Source: Candidatus Methylophosphatis haderslevensis (GTDB lineage Bacteria; Pseudomonadota; Gammaproteobacteria; Burkholderiales; Rhodocyclaceae). From it: a DNA stretch of 64,000 nucleotides. The DNA is taken from contig JADJSA010000006.1 of the NCBI GenBank assembly GCA_016711925.1, positions 1-64,000 on the forward strand, written 5' to 3'. Numbering within the stretch: the first letter of the stretch is position 1; each line of letters begins with the position of its first letter. Under the pieces are notes generated by a model that saw only the letters and a list, made by a program, of their open reading frames with translations, was not told the origin of the DNA and did no database searches. Position numbers and translations under genes: made by a program. Of this stretch, positions 1-9,135 are shown piece after piece.

Positions 1-1839
1 GTTCGGCTTCACCTTCAGCGACAGGTTTGCCTTGCGGAAGGAAATGCTGGTAGCTCCCGAACTCGTGGCCTGCTGATATGGAATTTCCACGCCCTGTTCG
101 ATCAGCGCCTCTACACCGTCTGCGGTGACCACCCGGGGGCTCGACACTATCTTGCCCTTGCCGTCCGCCTCGAGCGCAGAAATCTCCAGGTTGAGCGCCC
201 CGAACCTGCTCTTGTTGAACAGAGATAAGGCAATCTGGCCCGGATTCCTTCCTGCGATTCCGCCAGCTCGCAAGTCGACGTTCAACGCATCACGAAAGAA
301 GTCCGGTTTTGTTTCGATCTGTCCTGTAAAGAATCCCGTCTCGGCGAGACTGCCGCCCAGGAAGCTCTTGTCGTAAAACGTTACCTTTTGCGTCGTATCT
401 GTACCGCCGAGGGTCTGCTCGCGCGGGAAAACGGCTTGGTACTCGCGATACGGATTGCCGTTCAAACCAAGCCTTGCCCCCAGATTCTTGCTGAACGTAT
501 CCTCCGCCTCGACAATCCGGGCTTCGATCATGACCTGACGAACCGGCACGTCGATTTCCTGAATCAGGCGCCTCAGATCGTCGAGCCGGCCACTCGTGTC
601 CTGCACGAACAGCTTGTTGGTGCGCTGGTCGACGACGGCGCTGCCCCGCTTGGAAAGCATCTTCTGCTTCTCGTTGGTGACCAGAGCCTGTACAGCCTCG
701 GCGCGCTGATAATTCAACTGGAAGCTTTCGGTGCGCAACGGTTCGAGGTCGCCAATCTGGGACTTGGCCTCCAGATCGAGTTTCTCCTTGGCTGCCAGTT
801 CGTCGCGCGGCGCAATCCAGATGACGTTTCCGTTCTTGCGCATGTCCAGACCCTTGGCCTGCAGGATGATGTCCAGCGCCTGATCCCACGGTACATCCTT
901 GAGGCGTAGGGTCAGGTTGCCCTGAACGGAATCGCTGGTGATGATGTTGAAGTTGGTGAAGTCGGCAATAACCTGAAGCACCGAGCGAACGTCGATGTTC
1001 TGGAAGTTGAGCGACAGTTTTTCCCCCTTGTAGCCGCCGCGCGTGCCCTGCACCAGTTTGTTCGGATCTTCGATCACGCGCTTGACTTCGATCACAAACT
1101 GATTGTCGCTCTGGTACGCGTTGTGCTCCCACAGTCCGGTGGGCGTCACGATCATGCGGACCGTATCACCCTGAGTGATCGTGTTGACCGATGTCACCGG
1201 CGTGCCGAAATCCGTCACGTCGAGGCGCTTGCGCAGACCTTCGGGTACCGAGGTCTTGAGAAAATCGACGATCAATGCGGTACCTTGCTGGCGGATGTCA
1301 ATCCCGGTCGACGGATCGGACAGATCCACGACCACCTTGCCCTCGCCAGTCTTGCCCCGCCTGAAATTGATGCCGCGAATCTGATGCGCAGTGGTGGCGC
1401 GGGACTCGGCAAAGTGCGAAACCGTCGGCTGCCCGACCACTGTCGGCGGAAGCGGCGCGAGGGAAATGTAGACCGACTTGTCCTCGATGCGCGTATCATA
1501 AGTCGTCATCCGCGACAGATTGAGCACGAGACGGGTGCGATCTCCGGCCTGCACGACGTTGGCGCTGCGCAGATCCCCTTCGTTGATAGCCTGGGTGGTT
1601 CGGCCGAGACCATTGGCAGTGGATGGAAAATCGAAGGCTATGCGCGGCGGCGTGGCGACGCTGAAGGCCGCAGGCGGATTGGCCAATGCCTTTTTCATGG
1701 TCAGTTTCACGATGGTGCCGCCGGACGATTGCGTCACTTGCATCGAGTCGATGCTGTTCTCTTGCGCCGATGCACGTCCGACCATGAGAAGCAGCGCCGC
1801 AATCGCGACGGTTACGTACTTCATGATTCCCCTTTTCAT
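1..1839 (-). CDS. pilQ: Type IV pilus secretin PilQ, C-terminal part cut off by window edge
   Basis: Outer-membrane secretin through which the type IV pilus leaves the cell. About 613 codons are visible, from the start to the left edge, and the reading frame stays open to base 1. The N-terminus has a signal peptide, followed by AMIN-type beta domains (roughly residues 30-230). An STN domain follows around residues 270-335 (FTNFNIITSDSVQG near 294), then the secretin N-domain (FQLNYQRAEAVQAL). The beginning of the secretin barrel (IEQGVEIPYQQ) is at the edge, so most of the barrel is missing only because the window ends. The ATG at 1839 overlaps the pilP stop as ATGA; an in-frame ATG at 1824 is an alternative. 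It is last in the visible pilMNOPQ operon, the usual order. Confidence 0.95.
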   Translation of the reverse strand, partial: MKRGIMKYVTVAIAALLLMVGRASAQENSIDSMQVTQSSGGTIVKLTMKKALANPPAAFSVATPPRIAFDFPSTANGLGRTTQAINEGDLRSANVVQAGDRTRLVLNLSRMTTYDTRIEDKSVYISLAPLPPTVVGQPTVSHFAESRATTAHQIRGINFRRGKTGEGKVVVDLSDPSTGIDIRQQGTALIVDFLKTSVPEGLRKRLDVTDFGTPVTSVNTITQGDTVRMIVTPTGLWEHNAYQSDNQFVIEVKRVIEDPNKLVQGTRGGYKGEKLSLNFQNIDVRSVLQVIADFTNFNIITSDSVQGNLTLRLKDVPWDQALDIILQAKGLDMRKNGNVIWIAPRDELAAKEKLDLEAKSQIGDLEPLRTESFQLNYQRAEAVQALVTNEKQKMLSKRGSAVVDQRTNKLFVQDTSGRLDDLRRLIQEIDVPVRQVMIEARIVEAEDTFSKNLGARLGLNGNPYREYQAVFPREQTLGGTDTTQKVTFYDKSFLGGSLAETGFFTGQIETKPDFFRDALNVDLRAGGIAGRNPGQIALSLFNKSRFGALNLEISALEADGKGKIVSSPRVVTADGVEALIEQGVEIPYQQATSSGATSISFRKANLSLKVKPN

Positions 1840-2378
1840 CGCTTAGCCTCCTGCGGCTTCTCCTGCAACAGCATCTTGCTCGTTCTCTCGGACCAGTCCC
1901 CGTTGGAATCCTCGACCAGTTCTTTGAGCGTAATTTCGGTTTCGGTGACGCTGGTTATCACACCGAAGTTCTGGCCCATATAGTTCCCAACCCTCACTTG
2001 GTAGAAGGCCTTGTCTGCCTGTATTACGGCCTGTTTGACTTTGCCTTGCAGCAGGGAGCCGACCATCTTGAGCGACTCCAGCGGATACGCCTCTAGCGGT
2101 TCGCGCCTGCGGTTCAGGTCCGGGCGCGGACCCAGACCCGTCGATGTCGCGCGCTTGTCGGGTTCGATCCGGGACGGCGCAAACGGCGGCACCAGATTGA
2201 TTGCGTCGTAGGCCACCACCGGAAAGGGCTTGATCTCGGGCAGCGGAGGAACCTTGCCCTTGAGATCCTTGGCTGAATCGTTCATCCACGCCTTGACATC
2301 CTCGTGCTCGCTCTGGCCGCAGGCGGACAGAATCACACAGAGGGCAACCATGTATCGCATGTGAAATCTATTCTTCAT
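1836..2378 (-). CDS. pilP: Type IV pilus inner-membrane lipoprotein PilP
   Basis: Lipoprotein that links the inner-membrane PilM/N/O platform to the PilQ secretin. The 180-residue product starts with a lipoprotein signal ending in LSAC (Cys20). A proline-rich linker follows, then a C-terminal beta domain with the family sequence GNYMGQNFGVITSVTETEI. Length is normal for PilP. Its start lies 6 bases after the pilO stop and its stop overlaps the pilQ start, so it is translated within the pilMNOPQ operon. An internal ATG at residue 7 could also be the start. Confidence 0.95.
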   Translation of the reverse strand: MKNRFHMRYMVALCVILSACGQSEHEDVKAWMNDSAKDLKGKVPPLPEIKPFPVVAYDAINLVPPFAPSRIEPDKRATSTGLGPRPDLNRRREPLEAYPLESLKMVGSLLQGKVKQAVIQADKAFYQVRVGNYMGQNFGVITSVTETEITLKELVEDSNGDWSERTSKMLLQEKPQEAKR

Positions 2379-2384
2379 CGCGCG

Positions 2385-3065
2385 TCACTTGGCCTTGGGC
2401 TTCGCCGCCGCTGCCTTGGCGCGACGCTGTGCAGCCAGTTCCTCTTCATCAAGGTAGCGAAAGGTCGTCGCTGTCGTTTCCATCTTGAGCGTCGAACCAC
2501 CGCCGGTGCCGTCGACAATTATGTTGTTCAGCGTCACGATGCGCGGCATCTTCGCGACGTCGCCGGCAAACGAACCAAGGTCATGGTAGCTGCCGGTAAG
2601 CTTTACCGAGATCGGCAACTCGGCATAGAAGTCCTTGATTGTCTCGACGCCAGGTTTGAACAGCTCGAACTGCAGCCCTCTGCCCAGACCCGCCTGATTG
2701 ATGTCAACCAGCAGCGACTCCATTTCCGATTTGTTCGGGAGCTGTTTCAGCAGGGCGCCGAACTGGCGGTCGATTTCGGCCAGCTGTTTGCGATGTTCTT
2801 CGAGATTCACCGCCTGCTTCTTCTTGCCGAGCCACTCCTCTTTCAATTTGACTTCCTGTTGCTCTTTCTGCGCGAACTCCTCGAGTTGGTCCTTCCAGTC
2901 GAACCACCAACCCGCAGCGAGAATGATTGCAAACAACGCCAACAAAATGACGATCTTGGGAATCAGCGGCCACAACCCGGGATCTTTCGGGTCCAGCGTC
3001 CGGAAATCCTCGGCGAACTTGGCGAAATCGATTTTTCGCATCTTGTCCATGGCTTGGGCGCTCAT
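2385..3065 (-). CDS. pilO: Type IV pilus inner-membrane assembly protein PilO
   Basis: Forms heterodimers with PilN in the inner-membrane alignment complex of the type IV pilus. The 226-residue product has a short cytoplasmic N-terminus, one transmembrane helix (about residues 30-50, IVILLALFAIILAAGWWF) and a charged coiled coil. A ferredoxin-like periplasmic domain follows. The C-terminus is an Ala/Lys-rich tail (AAQRRAKAAAAKPKAK). The ATG overlaps the pilN stop as ATGA, which supports this start. Confidence 0.94.
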   Translation of the reverse strand: MSAQAMDKMRKIDFAKFAEDFRTLDPKDPGLWPLIPKIVILLALFAIILAAGWWFDWKDQLEEFAQKEQQEVKLKEEWLGKKKQAVNLEEHRKQLAEIDRQFGALLKQLPNKSEMESLLVDINQAGLGRGLQFELFKPGVETIKDFYAELPISVKLTGSYHDLGSFAGDVAKMPRIVTLNNIIVDGTGGGSTLKMETTATTFRYLDEEELAAQRRAKAAAAKPKAK

Positions 3066-3667
3066 GACTTCTTGCCTCCTGCGGGAGCAGGGCTGCCTTT
3101 AGGCACCGCTTTGCCGTCGTCCGGTGTGGCGCGGGTAATCGTGATGTTCAAACTGAAATCGCTCAGGCGTCTGGTCCCCTGCATGGCGGACTTGATTTCC
3201 ACAAGGTTTGGCTTCTCCAGCAGCGGAGAGGCGTCCAGATTGCGCATCAGCGTGGAAACCCGCGCATTGGACTGCGCAAACCCGGCGATGTTGATTGTCA
3301 GTCCGTTTTGCTTGACCGCCCGAATGTAGACGCCCTCGGGAACCTGCTTCGCCAACTCATTGAAAAACAATACCGTCTCTGCGCGATTCGACTGCAGCGA
3401 TTCGATCACCTGCTTGCGTGCGAGCAGCGAATCGGTTTGTTCCTTGAGGCGCTTGATCTCGTCGATTTCGGTATCGAGCTTGGCGATTTCCGCCTTCAGG
3501 AAGCTGTTCTTCGCCTCCTGGGTGGAGATGTATCCGGCGATGATGCTATGCACCGCGAATACGATCGCCGCGCCGAGCGCCAGCACCAAACCCGCGAGAG
3601 CATAGAACTGCTGGCGGCGGGCGCGGCGTTTTTCCTCGCGGTGAGGCAGCAGGTTGACGCGGATCAT
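3062..3667 (-). CDS. pilN: Type IV pilus inner-membrane assembly protein PilN
   Basis: Bitopic inner-membrane protein that binds cytoplasmic PilM through its N-terminus and PilO in the periplasm. I place the start at the ATG at 3667, giving MIRVNLLPHREEKR, the conserved PilN N-terminus that docks on PilM. An upstream in-frame start would add ten unrelated residues. The 201-residue product has one transmembrane helix (about residues 22-45), a coiled coil and a PilN-type periplasmic domain. Start and stop overlap pilM and pilO by 4 bases each, as expected in a tightly coupled operon. Confidence 0.95.
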   Translation of the reverse strand: MIRVNLLPHREEKRRARRQQFYALAGLVLALGAAIVFAVHSIIAGYISTQEAKNSFLKAEIAKLDTEIDEIKRLKEQTDSLLARKQVIESLQSNRAETVLFFNELAKQVPEGVYIRAVKQNGLTINIAGFAQSNARVSTLMRNLDASPLLEKPNLVEIKSAMQGTRRLSDFSLNITITRATPDDGKAVPKGSPAPAGGKKS

Positions 3668-4743
3668 TCGTCGAACCTCCGCATGGCAAGGCCACACGCA
3701 ACCATCAACGAGGGCGCGTCGGCGGCAAGATTCTTCGGCTTGATGCGGGAAGCCAGTACCATGTTGGCGAAGGGATTGGCGATCATGGTGGAAACCTGGG
3801 TGCGGCCTGCCACGACTTCGTCAACACCGGATATCACCGCACAACCGCCCGCCAAGACGATGTGATCGACCTGATTGAACTGGGTCGAGGTAAAGAAGAA
3901 CTGCAATGCCCGCGACACCTCGAGTGCAAGATTGTCGACAAACGGGCGCAGCAGATCGCTTTCGTAGTTCTCCGGCAAGGTGTTCGCTCGCTTTGCCGAT
4001 TCGGCTTCGTCTGCGTTCATGCCGTATTGGCGCATGATGTCCTGCGTCAACTGATAGCCGCCGAACGCCTGCTCGCGCGAATAGACCGCCTGATCGTTCT
4101 TGAACACGGTGACGTTCATGACATTCGAGCCGACATCGACAAGCGCAATGACCTTGTTTTTGCCGCTCTCGGGCAACTGGCCCTCGACCAGTTCGAACGC
4201 CGCCTGCGCGGCATACGACTCGACATCCATGACCAGCGGCTTGAGTCCCGCGGCTTCCGCGACCGCGACCCGGTCTTCGACTTTCTCTTTGCGCGACGCG
4301 GCAATCAGAACCTCGACATCGTCCGGGCTGCCTGGCGATTGGCCCAGCACCTGAAAGTCCAGGTTGACCTCTTCCAGCGCAAACGGGATGTACTGGTTCG
4401 CTTCGGACTCGACAAGCATTTCCAGTTCGGTCTCGCGCTGACCCGCCGGAACGATGATCTTCTTGGTGATCACCGCCGCGCCGGGCAGCGCCATGGCGAC
4501 GAACTTGGTCGGCGTTTGCACGCGCTTCCAGGCCCGCTTGATTGCCTCGGCGACGGCTTCCAGATTGACGATATTGCCATCCGCGACGGCATCCCGCGGC
4601 AACGGCTCGATGGTATAGCGCTCGATCCGAAAGGCCCCCTTTCCGGCATCGGACAGCTCGACCATCTTCACGGCGGAAGACGAAATGTCGAGTCCGATCA
4701 GCGGTCGCGCCTTCGGATTGAGAATCGACAGATCAAGCGGCAA
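3664..4743 (-). CDS. pilM: Type IV pilus actin-like ATPase PilM
   Basis: Cytoplasmic actin/FtsA-fold protein that binds the PilN N-terminus. The conserved N-terminal PLIGLDISSSAVKMVEL segment and later actin-fold segments (ALVDVGSNVMNVTVF, HIVLAGGCAVISG) are present. The frame can begin at TTG 4779 or TTG 4743. I choose 4743 because AAAGGA sits 7 bases upstream, and the resulting 359-residue length fits the family. The stop overlaps pilN as ATGA. It is the first gene of the pilMNOPQ operon and is divergent from mrcA. Confidence 0.93.
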   Translation of the reverse strand: MPLDLSILNPKARPLIGLDISSSAVKMVELSDAGKGAFRIERYTIEPLPRDAVADGNIVNLEAVAEAIKRAWKRVQTPTKFVAMALPGAAVITKKIIVPAGQRETELEMLVESEANQYIPFALEEVNLDFQVLGQSPGSPDDVEVLIAASRKEKVEDRVAVAEAAGLKPLVMDVESYAAQAAFELVEGQLPESGKNKVIALVDVGSNVMNVTVFKNDQAVYSREQAFGGYQLTQDIMRQYGMNADEAESAKRANTLPENYESDLLRPFVDNLALEVSRALQFFFTSTQFNQVDHIVLAGGCAVISGVDEVVAGRTQVSTMIANPFANMVLASRIKPKNLAADAPSLMVACGLAMRRFDE

Positions 4744-4797
4744 GGGAAAATCCTTTGGTTTCTGAAGGTTATGGCACAAACGTACAATTTACATGAG

Positions 4798-4826
4798 ATG
4801 CTAGCAGCAACCCTGATGACTGTAAA
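4798..4826 (-). promoter_or_regulatory. Candidate sigma-70 promoter for pilMNOPQ
   Basis: On the minus strand TTTACA (4826-4821) is followed after 17 bases by TAGCAT (4803-4798), about 55 bases before the chosen pilM start. The match is moderate and unproven. Confidence 0.4.
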
Positions 4827-4835
4827 GCGGATTTC

Positions 4836-4863
4836 TTGGCCAACAAGGCCATACTGGTATAAT
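4836..4863 (+). promoter_or_regulatory. Candidate sigma-70 promoter for mrcA
   Basis: TTGGCC, a 16-base spacer and a perfect TATAAT (4858-4863) lie about 32 bases before the mrcA start. The -10 box is strong and the -35 box is partial. Confidence 0.5.
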
Positions 4864-4894
4864 TGACACGGTTTCCTCCCCTCCGAGACTTCCC

Positions 4895-7276
4895 TTGCCG
4901 TCGATCCTGCGCTGGATCCTCTATCCGGTCGTCGTTCTTGTCGGACTCGTCCTGCTGGCTGTCGCGCTTGCCGGCCTGGTTGCCGTATTCGCCTACCCGA
5001 ACCTGCCTTCGCTCGATGTCCTGACCGACTACCGGCCAAAAATTCCGCTGCGCGTCTATACCGCAGATGGCTACCTGATCGGCGAATTCGGCGAGGAGCG
5101 CCGCAATTTCGTGCGCATCCAGGACGTTCCCCAAATCATGAAGCAAGCCATCCTCGCCGCCGAAGACGAGCGCTTCTACCAACACCCCGGCGTTGACACG
5201 ATCGGCGTGATGCGTGCCGCCTGGTCCAATTTCTCCAGTGGCGGAAAACGGCAAGGTGCATCCACGATCACCATGCAGGTCGCCCGCAACTTCTTCCTCA
5301 GCAGCGAAAAAACCGTCAGTCGCAAGCTCTACGAAGCCCTGCTGTCGTTCAAGATAGAAAACAATCTGTCGAAAGACGAAATCCTGCAGCTTTACGTCAA
5401 CCAGATCTACCTGGGCCAAAGAGCCTATGGTTTCTCAGCCGCTGCTCATGCCTATTTCGGCAAGGAACTGGCCGACTTGAGCATCGCCGAAGCGGCAATG
5501 CTGGCCGGACTGCCGAAAGCCCCCTCCGCGTTCAACCCGGTCGCCAATCCCAAACGCGCCGCCTTGCGGCAACAATATGTTCTCAGGCGGATGCACGAAT
5601 TGCGGTTTGTGAATGATAGGCAGCTTGCGGAAGCGCAACAGGAAAAACTGCACATCCGGCGCGATCCCGAGGAGTTTCCGGTGCGTGCCGACTATGTTGC
5701 CGAGATGGCCCGCCAAATAGCGTATGAACACCTGCACGAGGACACCTACTCGCATGGTGCCAAGGTGATCACCACCATCACGCGCGCCGACCAGATGGCC
5801 GCCTACGCCGCCGTGCGCAAGGGTGTCATGGACTATGACCGCCGCCACGGCTACCGCGGAGCCGAGGCGTATATCGACCTGAGCAACATCAGGCCGGACC
5901 AGGAGGAAGCGCTCGACGAGGCGCTGCAGGACTACCCGGATTCCGATGAACTGCGCACGGCGGTCGTGCTCGAAGCCAGCCGCAAGGCGGTCAAGGCCTA
6001 CCGGCGCGGCGGCGAAGTGGTGACGATCGGGGCCGACGGGTTGAGATTCGCGGCGCCGATGATCGACGAGAAGGCCCCGCCAACCAAGCGCCTGCGCCGC
6101 GGCGCGCTGATTCGGATCGTCAAACTGGACCGGGGCTGGGAGATATCGCAACTGCCGGACGTCGAAGCCGGATTCGTTTCGGCCAATCCTCGCGATGGCA
6201 GCGTCCGCGCGCTGGTTGGCGGGTTCGATTTCGAGAGCAACAAGTTCAATCACGTGACGCAGGCGTGGCGGCAACCGGGCTCGAGCTTCAAGCCTTTCAT
6301 CTACTCTGCCGCACTGGAGAAGGGATACTCGCCGTCTAGCGTGGTCGACGACTCGCCGATCACCTTTTCCGCCGAGGAGACCGGCAGCCAAGTCTGGGAG
6401 CCGAAGAACTACGACGGCAAATACGATGGCCCGATTTCCCTGCGCACCGCGCTCGCCCGATCGAAGAACATGGTGTCGATCCGCCTGCTCAAGTCGATCG
6501 GCGCGCGCTATACGCAAGACTACATCGGCCGCTTCGGATTCGATGCCGAACGCAATCCGCCCTATCTGACCATGGCGCTCGGTGCCGGGCTGACAACCCC
6601 CTGGCACATGCTGTCCGCTTACTCGGTGTTTGCCAATGGCGGCTACAAGATCGAGCCCTACATCGTGAAACAGATTGTCGATGGCAACGGCAAGGTGCTG
6701 GCGCAGGTCGACCCGCCGTCCGCCGGAGATGCCCAGTTGCGCGTCATCGACGCACGCAACGCCTACCTGATGGACAGCATGATGCATGACGTCGTGCGCC
6801 GCGGCACGGCCACCCGCGCGCTCTCGCTCCGGCGAGCCGATCTGGCCGGCAAGACCGGCACCACCAACGAGTACATCGACGCCTGGTTCTGCGGCTACCA
6901 GCCAACCGTCGTCGGCATCGCGTGGATCGGCTTCGACCAGCCGCGCAAACTGGGAACCGGCGAAACCGGCGGGGCGGCGGCACTGCCGATCTGGATCAGT
7001 TACATGGACAAGGCGTTGAAAGGCGTGCCCGAGAGTTTCATGGACGTGCCGGAGGGCCTGACCCGGGTCCGCAGTGCGCCCGATCCGGCCGGGCGCGAAG
7101 CCTCCGACCTGATCTACAAGGAAGATCTGCCGGCGGTACCGGTGCTACCGGCGGTGCCGGAACCGCCGCCGTCGTCAGCCGATGCCGAAGCGCCAGCCCC
7201 GCCGAGTCCGCCGACGCCGCCCGCCGCACCGATCCGCGAGGCACCGCCACCGGTGCCGCCCGAGCCGCGCGGCTGA
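4895..7276 (+). CDS. mrcA: Penicillin-binding protein 1A (bifunctional transglycosylase/transpeptidase)
   Basis: Class A PBP that polymerises and crosslinks peptidoglycan from the inner membrane. The 793-residue product has an N-terminal membrane helix (residues 5-33). The GT51 transglycosylase domain carries catalytic Glu90 in EDERFYQHPG. An OB-like insert follows, then the transpeptidase domain with SSFK (active Ser near 463), SKN in RSKNMVS and KTGT in AGKTGTTNEY. The C-terminus is a Pro/Ala-rich tail. The start is TTG; no ATG fits the family N-terminus. It is divergent from pilM, the usual arrangement in beta- and gammaproteobacteria, and ends immediately against the convergent cyaY. Confidence 0.96.
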   Translation: MPSILRWILYPVVVLVGLVLLAVALAGLVAVFAYPNLPSLDVLTDYRPKIPLRVYTADGYLIGEFGEERRNFVRIQDVPQIMKQAILAAEDERFYQHPGVDTIGVMRAAWSNFSSGGKRQGASTITMQVARNFFLSSEKTVSRKLYEALLSFKIENNLSKDEILQLYVNQIYLGQRAYGFSAAAHAYFGKELADLSIAEAAMLAGLPKAPSAFNPVANPKRAALRQQYVLRRMHELRFVNDRQLAEAQQEKLHIRRDPEEFPVRADYVAEMARQIAYEHLHEDTYSHGAKVITTITRADQMAAYAAVRKGVMDYDRRHGYRGAEAYIDLSNIRPDQEEALDEALQDYPDSDELRTAVVLEASRKAVKAYRRGGEVVTIGADGLRFAAPMIDEKAPPTKRLRRGALIRIVKLDRGWEISQLPDVEAGFVSANPRDGSVRALVGGFDFESNKFNHVTQAWRQPGSSFKPFIYSAALEKGYSPSSVVDDSPITFSAEETGSQVWEPKNYDGKYDGPISLRTALARSKNMVSIRLLKSIGARYTQDYIGRFGFDAERNPPYLTMALGAGLTTPWHMLSAYSVFANGGYKIEPYIVKQIVDGNGKVLAQVDPPSAGDAQLRVIDARNAYLMDSMMHDVVRRGTATRALSLRRADLAGKTGTTNEYIDAWFCGYQPTVVGIAWIGFDQPRKLGTGETGGAAALPIWISYMDKALKGVPESFMDVPEGLTRVRSAPDPAGREASDLIYKEDLPAVPVLPAVPEPPPSSADAEAPAPPSPPTPPAAPIREAPPPVPPEPRG

Positions 7277-7594
7277 TCAGCGCAGTTCGACCGGCTGGCC
7301 AGCCTGCTGGCTCGCCATGGCAGAGAGCGCTGCGAGCAACTCGCGGCCGTCGCGCGTGTCGACCCACAGGTCGCCCTCGGCCTTGAAATGAAAGCCGCCC
7401 GAGCGCGCAGCGACCCATATCTCGCGCGCCGCCGTGTGGCGATTGACGATGATCTTGCTGCCGTCGGCGAACTCGAGTTCGAGCACGCCGCCCGGCTTCA
7501 CCTCATAGTCGAGCGCGGACTCGCAACCGTCGAGCGCGCGCTCGATGCGGGCCAGCATCGCCTCGGCAGCGGCATTGAATTGCGCTTCGTCCAT
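7277..7594 (-). CDS. cyaY: Iron donor protein CyaY (bacterial frataxin)
   Basis: Small cytoplasmic iron-binding protein that modulates Fe-S cluster assembly. The 105-residue product matches the frataxin fold: an acidic first helix (FNAAAEAMLARIERALD), then beta strands with LELEFADGSKIIVNRH and the signature EIWVAARSGGFHF. Size is normal. Its stop codon abuts the mrcA stop on the opposite strand. It is divergent from lptM-lysA, a common neighbourhood for this gene. Confidence 0.95.
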   Translation of the reverse strand: MDEAQFNAAAEAMLARIERALDGCESALDYEVKPGGVLELEFADGSKIIVNRHTAAREIWVAARSGGFHFKAEGDLWVDTRDGRELLAALSAMASQQAGQPVELR

Positions 7595-7638
7595 GTATCA
7601 TCGCCTTCTGATTGATCCAATCGCCTGACCATCGAACC

Positions 7639-7809
7639 ATGAAATCCAGTCTGATCGTCGCATCGCTGCTCGTCCTCGCCTGCGCGGGTTGCGGCAACAA
7701 GGGTCCGCTCTACCTGCCGCAGCGCCCGGCTGCCACACCGGCTGCAGCGCAGCCTGCGCCGCCCCCGGCCGATGATAGCAAAGCCGCGGCAGCCGGGGCC
7801 AAGCCTTGA
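7639..7809 (+). CDS. lptM: LPS-assembly lipoprotein LptM (YifL-like)
   Basis: Tiny outer-membrane lipoprotein that helps LptD oxidative maturation in Escherichia coli. The 56-residue product begins with a signal peptide ending in the lipobox CAGC. The family hallmark CGNKGPLYLP comes directly after the lipidated Cys. The rest is an Ala/Pro-rich disordered tail. I start at the ATG at 7639 because it gives the proper signal peptide; an in-frame upstream start at 7612 would not. Its stop overlaps the lysA start (TTGA), the usual pairing. Confidence 0.88.
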   Translation: MKSSLIVASLLVLACAGCGNKGPLYLPQRPAATPAAAQPAPPPADDSKAAAAGAKP

Positions 7810-9059
7810 GTCCAGGGCAAGCGGTACATGCGCGCGACGGCGCCCTGCACATCGAAGACCTGTCTCTGGATGCGCTGGCCCGGCGCTTCGGCACGCCCTG
7901 CTACGTTTATTCGCGCGCTGCGCTGACCAGCGCCTATGCCGCCTGGAAAGATGCGCTGGCTGGGCGCCGGGCGACGATTTGCTACGCCGTCAAGGCAAAC
8001 TCGAATCTGGCAATCCTCGGTGTGTTCGCCCGGCTCGGCAGCGGCTTCGATATCGTCTCTGGCGGCGAACTGGCGCGGGTGCTGGCCGCCGGCGGGCAGG
8101 CCTCACGAACCGTGTTTTCGGGCGTGGGGAAATCGGCGGCCGAGATGCGCCTCGGCCTGGAGGCCGGCGTGCGTTGCTTCAACGTCGAGTCGGCCGGCGA
8201 ACTCGAACGGCTGAATTCGGTGGCGGGCGAACTCGACAGGCAGGCGCCCATCGCGCTGCGCGTCAATCCCGATGTCGACCCGAAAACCCACCCGTACATT
8301 TCCACTGGCCTGAAGAAAAACAAGTTCGGCGTTCCGTTCGAGGACGCGCGCACCCTCTATGCGCGGGCCCGCACGCTGCCGAACCTGCAGATTCGCGGCA
8401 TCGCCTGCCACATCGGCTCGCAACTGCTCGACCCGGCACCAATTGCCGAAGCGACAGCCAAGCTGCTCCACCTGGTCGACCGCCTGGCGGCAGACGGAAT
8501 CGAACTCTCGCACCTCGACCTGGGCGGCGGCATGGGCATCCGCTACCGCGACGAAAACCCGCCGGGCGTCGCCGCCTATCTTGCACCGATGCTCGCCCGG
8601 CTCGAAGGCCGGCACGAGGAACTGTGCTTCGAGCCCGGCCGTTCGCTGGTCGGCAATGCCGGCGTACTGGTGACCCGCGTCGAATATTTGAAGTACGGCC
8701 CGGAGAAAAACTTCGCCGTGGTGGATGCCGCCATGAACGACCTTGCACGCCCGGCTCTCTATGACGCCTTCCATGACATCCGGCCGGTCGCGCCGCGCGA
8801 GGTGGCGTCCCATGTTTACGATGTGGTGGGTCCAGTCTGCGAAAGCAGCGACTTCCTCGGCCATGACCGCGAACTGGCGGTCGAAGCCGGCGATCTGCTG
8901 GCGATTCTGTCGGCCGGCGCCTATGGCATGACGATGAGTTCAAACTACAACAGCCGTCCGCGCGCCGCCGAAGTCATGGTTGACGGGGCGCATGCCCATG
9001 AAATTCGCCGCCGCGAGACGGTCGAGGAGTTGTTCGCCCTGGAACAGACGCTGCCCTGA
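7806..9059 (+). CDS. lysA: Diaminopimelate decarboxylase
   Basis: PLP enzyme converting meso-diaminopimelate to lysine, the last step of lysine synthesis. The 417-residue alanine-racemase-fold protein shows the PLP lysine in CYAVKANSN. It also has the glycine-rich phosphate loop LGGGMGIRY, EPGRSLVGNAG, and the partner-subunit active-site segment CESSDFLG. Translation starts at TTG within the lptM stop, which suggests coupling. The length and motifs leave little doubt. Confidence 0.96.
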   Translation: MSPGQAVHARDGALHIEDLSLDALARRFGTPCYVYSRAALTSAYAAWKDALAGRRATICYAVKANSNLAILGVFARLGSGFDIVSGGELARVLAAGGQASRTVFSGVGKSAAEMRLGLEAGVRCFNVESAGELERLNSVAGELDRQAPIALRVNPDVDPKTHPYISTGLKKNKFGVPFEDARTLYARARTLPNLQIRGIACHIGSQLLDPAPIAEATAKLLHLVDRLAADGIELSHLDLGGGMGIRYRDENPPGVAAYLAPMLARLEGRHEELCFEPGRSLVGNAGVLVTRVEYLKYGPEKNFAVVDAAMNDLARPALYDAFHDIRPVAPREVASHVYDVVGPVCESSDFLGHDRELAVEAGDLLAILSAGAYGMTMSSNYNSRPRAAEVMVDGAHAHEIRRRETVEELFALEQTLP

Positions 9060-9135
9060 CCTGCCGATCCGGCGTACGAATCGCGCCGCATTACGGTCGG
9101 ACCAGCAACGCAGCAACCACTTTGCCCCATTGCCG